This document shows, piece after piece, positions 38,891 through 40,015 of a stretch of 40,015 nt of DNA (the first letter of the stretch is position 1; every line of letters begins with the position of its first letter). Origin of the DNA: Spirochaetaceae bacterium (GTDB lineage: Bacteria; Spirochaetota; Spirochaetia; Treponematales; Rectinemataceae); assembly GCA_025355995.1 (NCBI GenBank), contig JANXYQ010000004.1:1-40015 (forward strand). The letters run 5' to 3'. Both the position numbers and the translations under genes were made by a program. The notes below the pieces were generated by a model. The model was not told the DNA's origin, did not search any database, and saw only the letters and a program-made list of their open reading frames with translations.

Positions 38891-40015
38891 GAGTGCTGGT
38901 CGCCGACGACGAGAAGAACATCAGGGACTCGATTGCGGCCTATATAACCGGCGAGGGCATCGAGGCCGCCACCGCAGCGGACGGGGCGGCCGCGCGCGAG
39001 CTGCTGGAGGGCGAGGCCTTCGACGCCTTGGTCCTCGACCTGCGAATGCCCAAGATCGGGGGCCTCGACCTGCTGCGATGGCTCAGGGAGGAGGGGCCCG
39101 ACGTTCCCGCCATCATGATCTCGGCCTATGGCGACCTCCGGGACGCGGTGCAGGCGATGAAGCTGGGCGCCCGGGACTACCTCGTGAAGCCCTTCGACCC
39201 CGAGGAGCTCCTCATCAGGCTAAAGCGGCTGCTCTCCGAGAGGGCGCAGGCTAGCAGGGCTGAGGCGGAGCTCCAGTCGAGCGAGGGATCGGCTGCAGGG
39301 GAGGGCCCCTGGATAGGCGACGGCCCGAAGATGCGCGTGCTGCGCTCCCTCGTCAGCAAGGTCGCGCCCACGCCCTCGACCGTCCTCATCACCGGCGAGA
39401 GCGGGACGGGCAAGGAAGTGATCGCTCGCCTCATCCACGCGCTCTCGGCCAACCCCGGAGGCCCTTTCGTCGCGATCAACATAGGAGGGATACCCGACAC
39501 CCTCCTCGAAAGCGAGCTCTTCGGCTACGACAAGGGAGCCTTCACCGGGGCGGAGGCGCGCAAGCGCGGCATGTTCGAGCTGGCCGCCTCCGGCACCCTC
39601 TTCCTCGACGAGATCGGCGACATGCCCATGCAGCTGCAGGTCAAGATCCTGCGGGTGCTGCAGGACAAGAAGGTCCAGCGCCTCGGCAGTACCCAGGCCC
39701 TTCCCATCAACGCGAGGATAGTGGCGGCGACGAACCGGGACCTGGAGGCCCTGCTGAAGGAGGGCAAATTCCGCGAGGACCTCTACTACCGCCTCAACGT
39801 AATACGCCTCGAAGTCCCGCCCCTGCGAGAAAGGCCCGAGGACATCCCTCGGCTCGCCGCCCACTTCGTGGAGAAGCTCAACCGCGAGAGGGGGCGCCGC
39901 ATACGCGGCTTCGACCAGGATGCCCTCGCCCTGCTCCGGGCCTATGCCTTCCCCGGCAACGTGCGCGAGCTGGAGAACCGGGTGGAGAGGGCCTACATCC
40001 TGTGCTCGGGAGAGG
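38887..40015 (+). CDS. NtrC-family sigma-54 activator (C-terminus cut)
   Basis: The first 376 residues of a sigma-54-dependent response regulator; the end lies beyond the window. The receiver (about 1-120) has Asp51 as phosphoacceptor (LVLDLRMPKIGG) and KPFDPEEL with the conserved Lys. The AAA+ domain (about 140-376) has Walker A GESGTGKE, the GAFTGA loop (YDKGAFTGAEARKRG) that contacts sigma-54, Walker B LFLDEIGDM, and YRLNVIRLEVPPLRERPEDIP plus FPGNVRELEN. The C-terminal Fis-type HTH is not in the window. ATG overlaps the kinase stop (ATGA). It should activate its own operon through the upstream repeats and sigma-54. Confidence 0.95.
   Translation, partial: MRVLVADDEKNIRDSIAAYITGEGIEAATAADGAAARELLEGEAFDALVLDLRMPKIGGLDLLRWLREEGPDVPAIMISAYGDLRDAVQAMKLGARDYLVKPFDPEELLIRLKRLLSERAQASRAEAELQSSEGSAAGEGPWIGDGPKMRVLRSLVSKVAPTPSTVLITGESGTGKEVIARLIHALSANPGGPFVAINIGGIPDTLLESELFGYDKGAFTGAEARKRGMFELAASGTLFLDEIGDMPMQLQVKILRVLQDKKVQRLGSTQALPINARIVAATNRDLEALLKEGKFREDLYYRLNVIRLEVPPLRERPEDIPRLAAHFVEKLNRERGRRIRGFDQDALALLRAYAFPGNVRELENRVERAYILCSGE

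Noticed and set aside
1-40015. tRNA, rRNA, CRISPR, transposase or phage genes
   Set aside because: Looked for on both strands; no cloverleaf, regular short repeats, DDE or integrase motifs, or terminal inverted repeats flanking a gene were seen.

Overview
The window is high-GC, gene-dense bacterial DNA (roughly two thirds G+C by eye) that most resembles a high-GC member of the Spirochaetota. The clues are a two-domain PlzA-like PilZ protein, a cyclic-nucleotide-domain/TPR protein coupled to a Crp regulator, a PEGA-repeat exported protein, a DUF2156 protein, an NtrC system with a recognisable sigma-54 promoter, and a PilZ-tailed chemoreceptor. The taxonomic call is an inference from gene families and style, not from a marker gene. 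No rRNA, tRNA, CRISPR array, insertion sequence or phage gene was found.

Layout. 1-3040 (minus): the start of an unknown gene, a TPR protein and a PilZ protein in one operon, then a membrane protein whose promoter overlaps that of a divergent ornithine/lysine decarboxylase (3130-4311). 4312-8799: a gene-free stretch with inverted repeats, a small unknown protein, a DUF2178-like/XRE pair, an SGNH hydrolase, and an aminotransferase-RlpA pair. 8931-9752: an exported protein with two FMN-binding domains. 10161-15284 (minus): a nucleotidyltransferase-like protein, a DUF2156 protein and a large two-propeller diguanylate cyclase. 15394-24724: peptidase T, an outer-membrane barrel-like protein, a PEGA protein, an acetyltransferase-fructokinase pair, an amidohydrolase, the CNB-TPR/Crp pair, a small orphan gene and a pseudogene with several lesions. 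24849-27692: a fused molybdenum hydroxylase. 27689-31526 (minus): a sensor kinase, lone receiver and second kinase in one operon. 31602-36819 (minus): a FecBCD-type ABC importer, a P-loop NTPase and a chemoreceptor with a C-terminal PilZ domain. 36962-40015: a small Gly/Met/Arg-rich exported protein, divergent from a sigma-54-type promoter driving a kinase and an NtrC-family regulator cut by the window end.

How the genes work together. Cyclic-di-GMP recurs: a diguanylate cyclase with an intact active site and inhibitory site, a PlzA-like receptor and a chemoreceptor-PilZ fusion all carry the expected motifs. Signal transduction is heavily represented, with three histidine kinases, two receivers and two cyclic-nucleotide-type domain proteins. 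The molybdenum hydroxylase lies about 4 kb from a FecBCD importer and NTPase that might supply its metal, which is speculative.

The main unlisted signal is in promoters and starts. At six genes that lack a Shine-Dalgarno sequence (3040, 11222, 12219, 15394, 31526, 34391), a sigma-70-like -10 element sits only 6-8 nt before the ATG with a -35 element correctly spaced behind it. A seventh (2168) has a 12-nt gap, and an eighth (15284) has the -10 but no convincing -35. This predicts leaderless or near-leaderless mRNAs. Genes with clear Shine-Dalgarno sequences do not show it, and several of those start with TTG.
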